This document shows, one piece after another, positions 41,193 through 41,228 of a stretch of DNA of 41,228 nucleotides. The DNA is taken from NCBI GenBank assembly GCA_005116965.1, contig SWDG01000006.1, positions 316,246 to 357,473 of the forward strand, written 5' to 3'. The number at the start of each line of letters is the position of its first letter. Within the stretch, counting starts at the first letter, position 1. The position numbers and the translations under genes are program-made. Source of the stretch: Nitrospira sp. Its GTDB lineage: Bacteria > Nitrospirota > Nitrospiria > Nitrospirales > Nitrospiraceae. The notes beneath the pieces were generated by a model. That model saw only the letters and a list, made by a program, of their open reading frames with translations. It ran no database searches and was not told the DNA's origin.

Positions 41193-41228
41193 CCCCTCGC
41201 AACCTCGACATACTGTTTCAAGTATGCC

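Noticed and set aside
1-41228. Mobile elements, CRISPR arrays, tRNA or rRNA genes
   Set aside because: Looked for transposase-like frames, regular spaced repeats and cloverleaf or rRNA-like sequence; none found.

Overview
The window looks like chromosomal DNA from a diderm bacterium, most likely Nitrospira or a relative in Nitrospirota. That assignment is an inference from gene content and moderately high GC; no rRNA or taxonomic marker was compared. Support for a diderm comes from lpxC (lipid A), lipoproteins, a monofunctional transglycosylase (mtgA) and periplasmic di-heme cytochrome c. No tRNA, rRNA, insertion sequence, prophage or CRISPR array was seen.

Layout. 0.2-4.6 kb: a PilZ protein, small exported and membrane proteins, a HI0933/YhiN-type flavoprotein and a 51-residue zinc ribbon. 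4.7-7.8 kb: exonuclease III, a wrecked oxyR, and a di-heme cytochrome c peroxidase. 7.9-13.0 kb: MscS-type channel with a lipoprotein, a SUMF1-fold protein, PPK2, a MauE-like membrane protein and a glycerophosphodiesterase. 13.0-19.1 kb: a doubly frameshifted small gene, pterin carbinolamine dehydratase, a B12-dependent radical SAM protein of the RiPP-maturation type, an MNT/HEPN pair, an AhpD-like protein, SuhB and a HARE-HTH protein. 19.2-20.2 kb: lpxC.

20.4-28.5 kb is the most distinctive part. The eroded C-terminus of what was probably a large surface protein precedes five co-directional signalling genes. The first is a membrane PAS histidine kinase. The next four all begin with the same unusual, enlarged receiver domain, each followed by a different output: a kinase stub lacking its ATPase, a kinase plus second receiver, a plain kinase, and a GGDEF diguanylate cyclase. 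Two PilZ proteins elsewhere in the window are possible c-di-GMP receptors.

28.6-32.0 kb is a sdhCAB operon (succinate dehydrogenase/fumarate reductase, cytochrome b558 type). 32.2-41.1 kb holds a zinc-ribbon PilZ protein, a LemA protein carrying the membrane anchor and Gly-rich tail of a YgcG/TPM protein, a second TPM protein, a bactofilin, MurJ, Ogt, a frameshifted dtd, a hypothetical protein, an isoaspartyl peptidase, a VOC protein and MtgA.

Gene decay is a recurring theme: oxyR, the surface protein, the small gene at 13.0-13.3 kb, dtd and the LemA/TPM locus all carry deletions or frameshifts. Some single-base shifts could be assembly errors; the large deletions and the 5-bp duplication are harder to explain that way.
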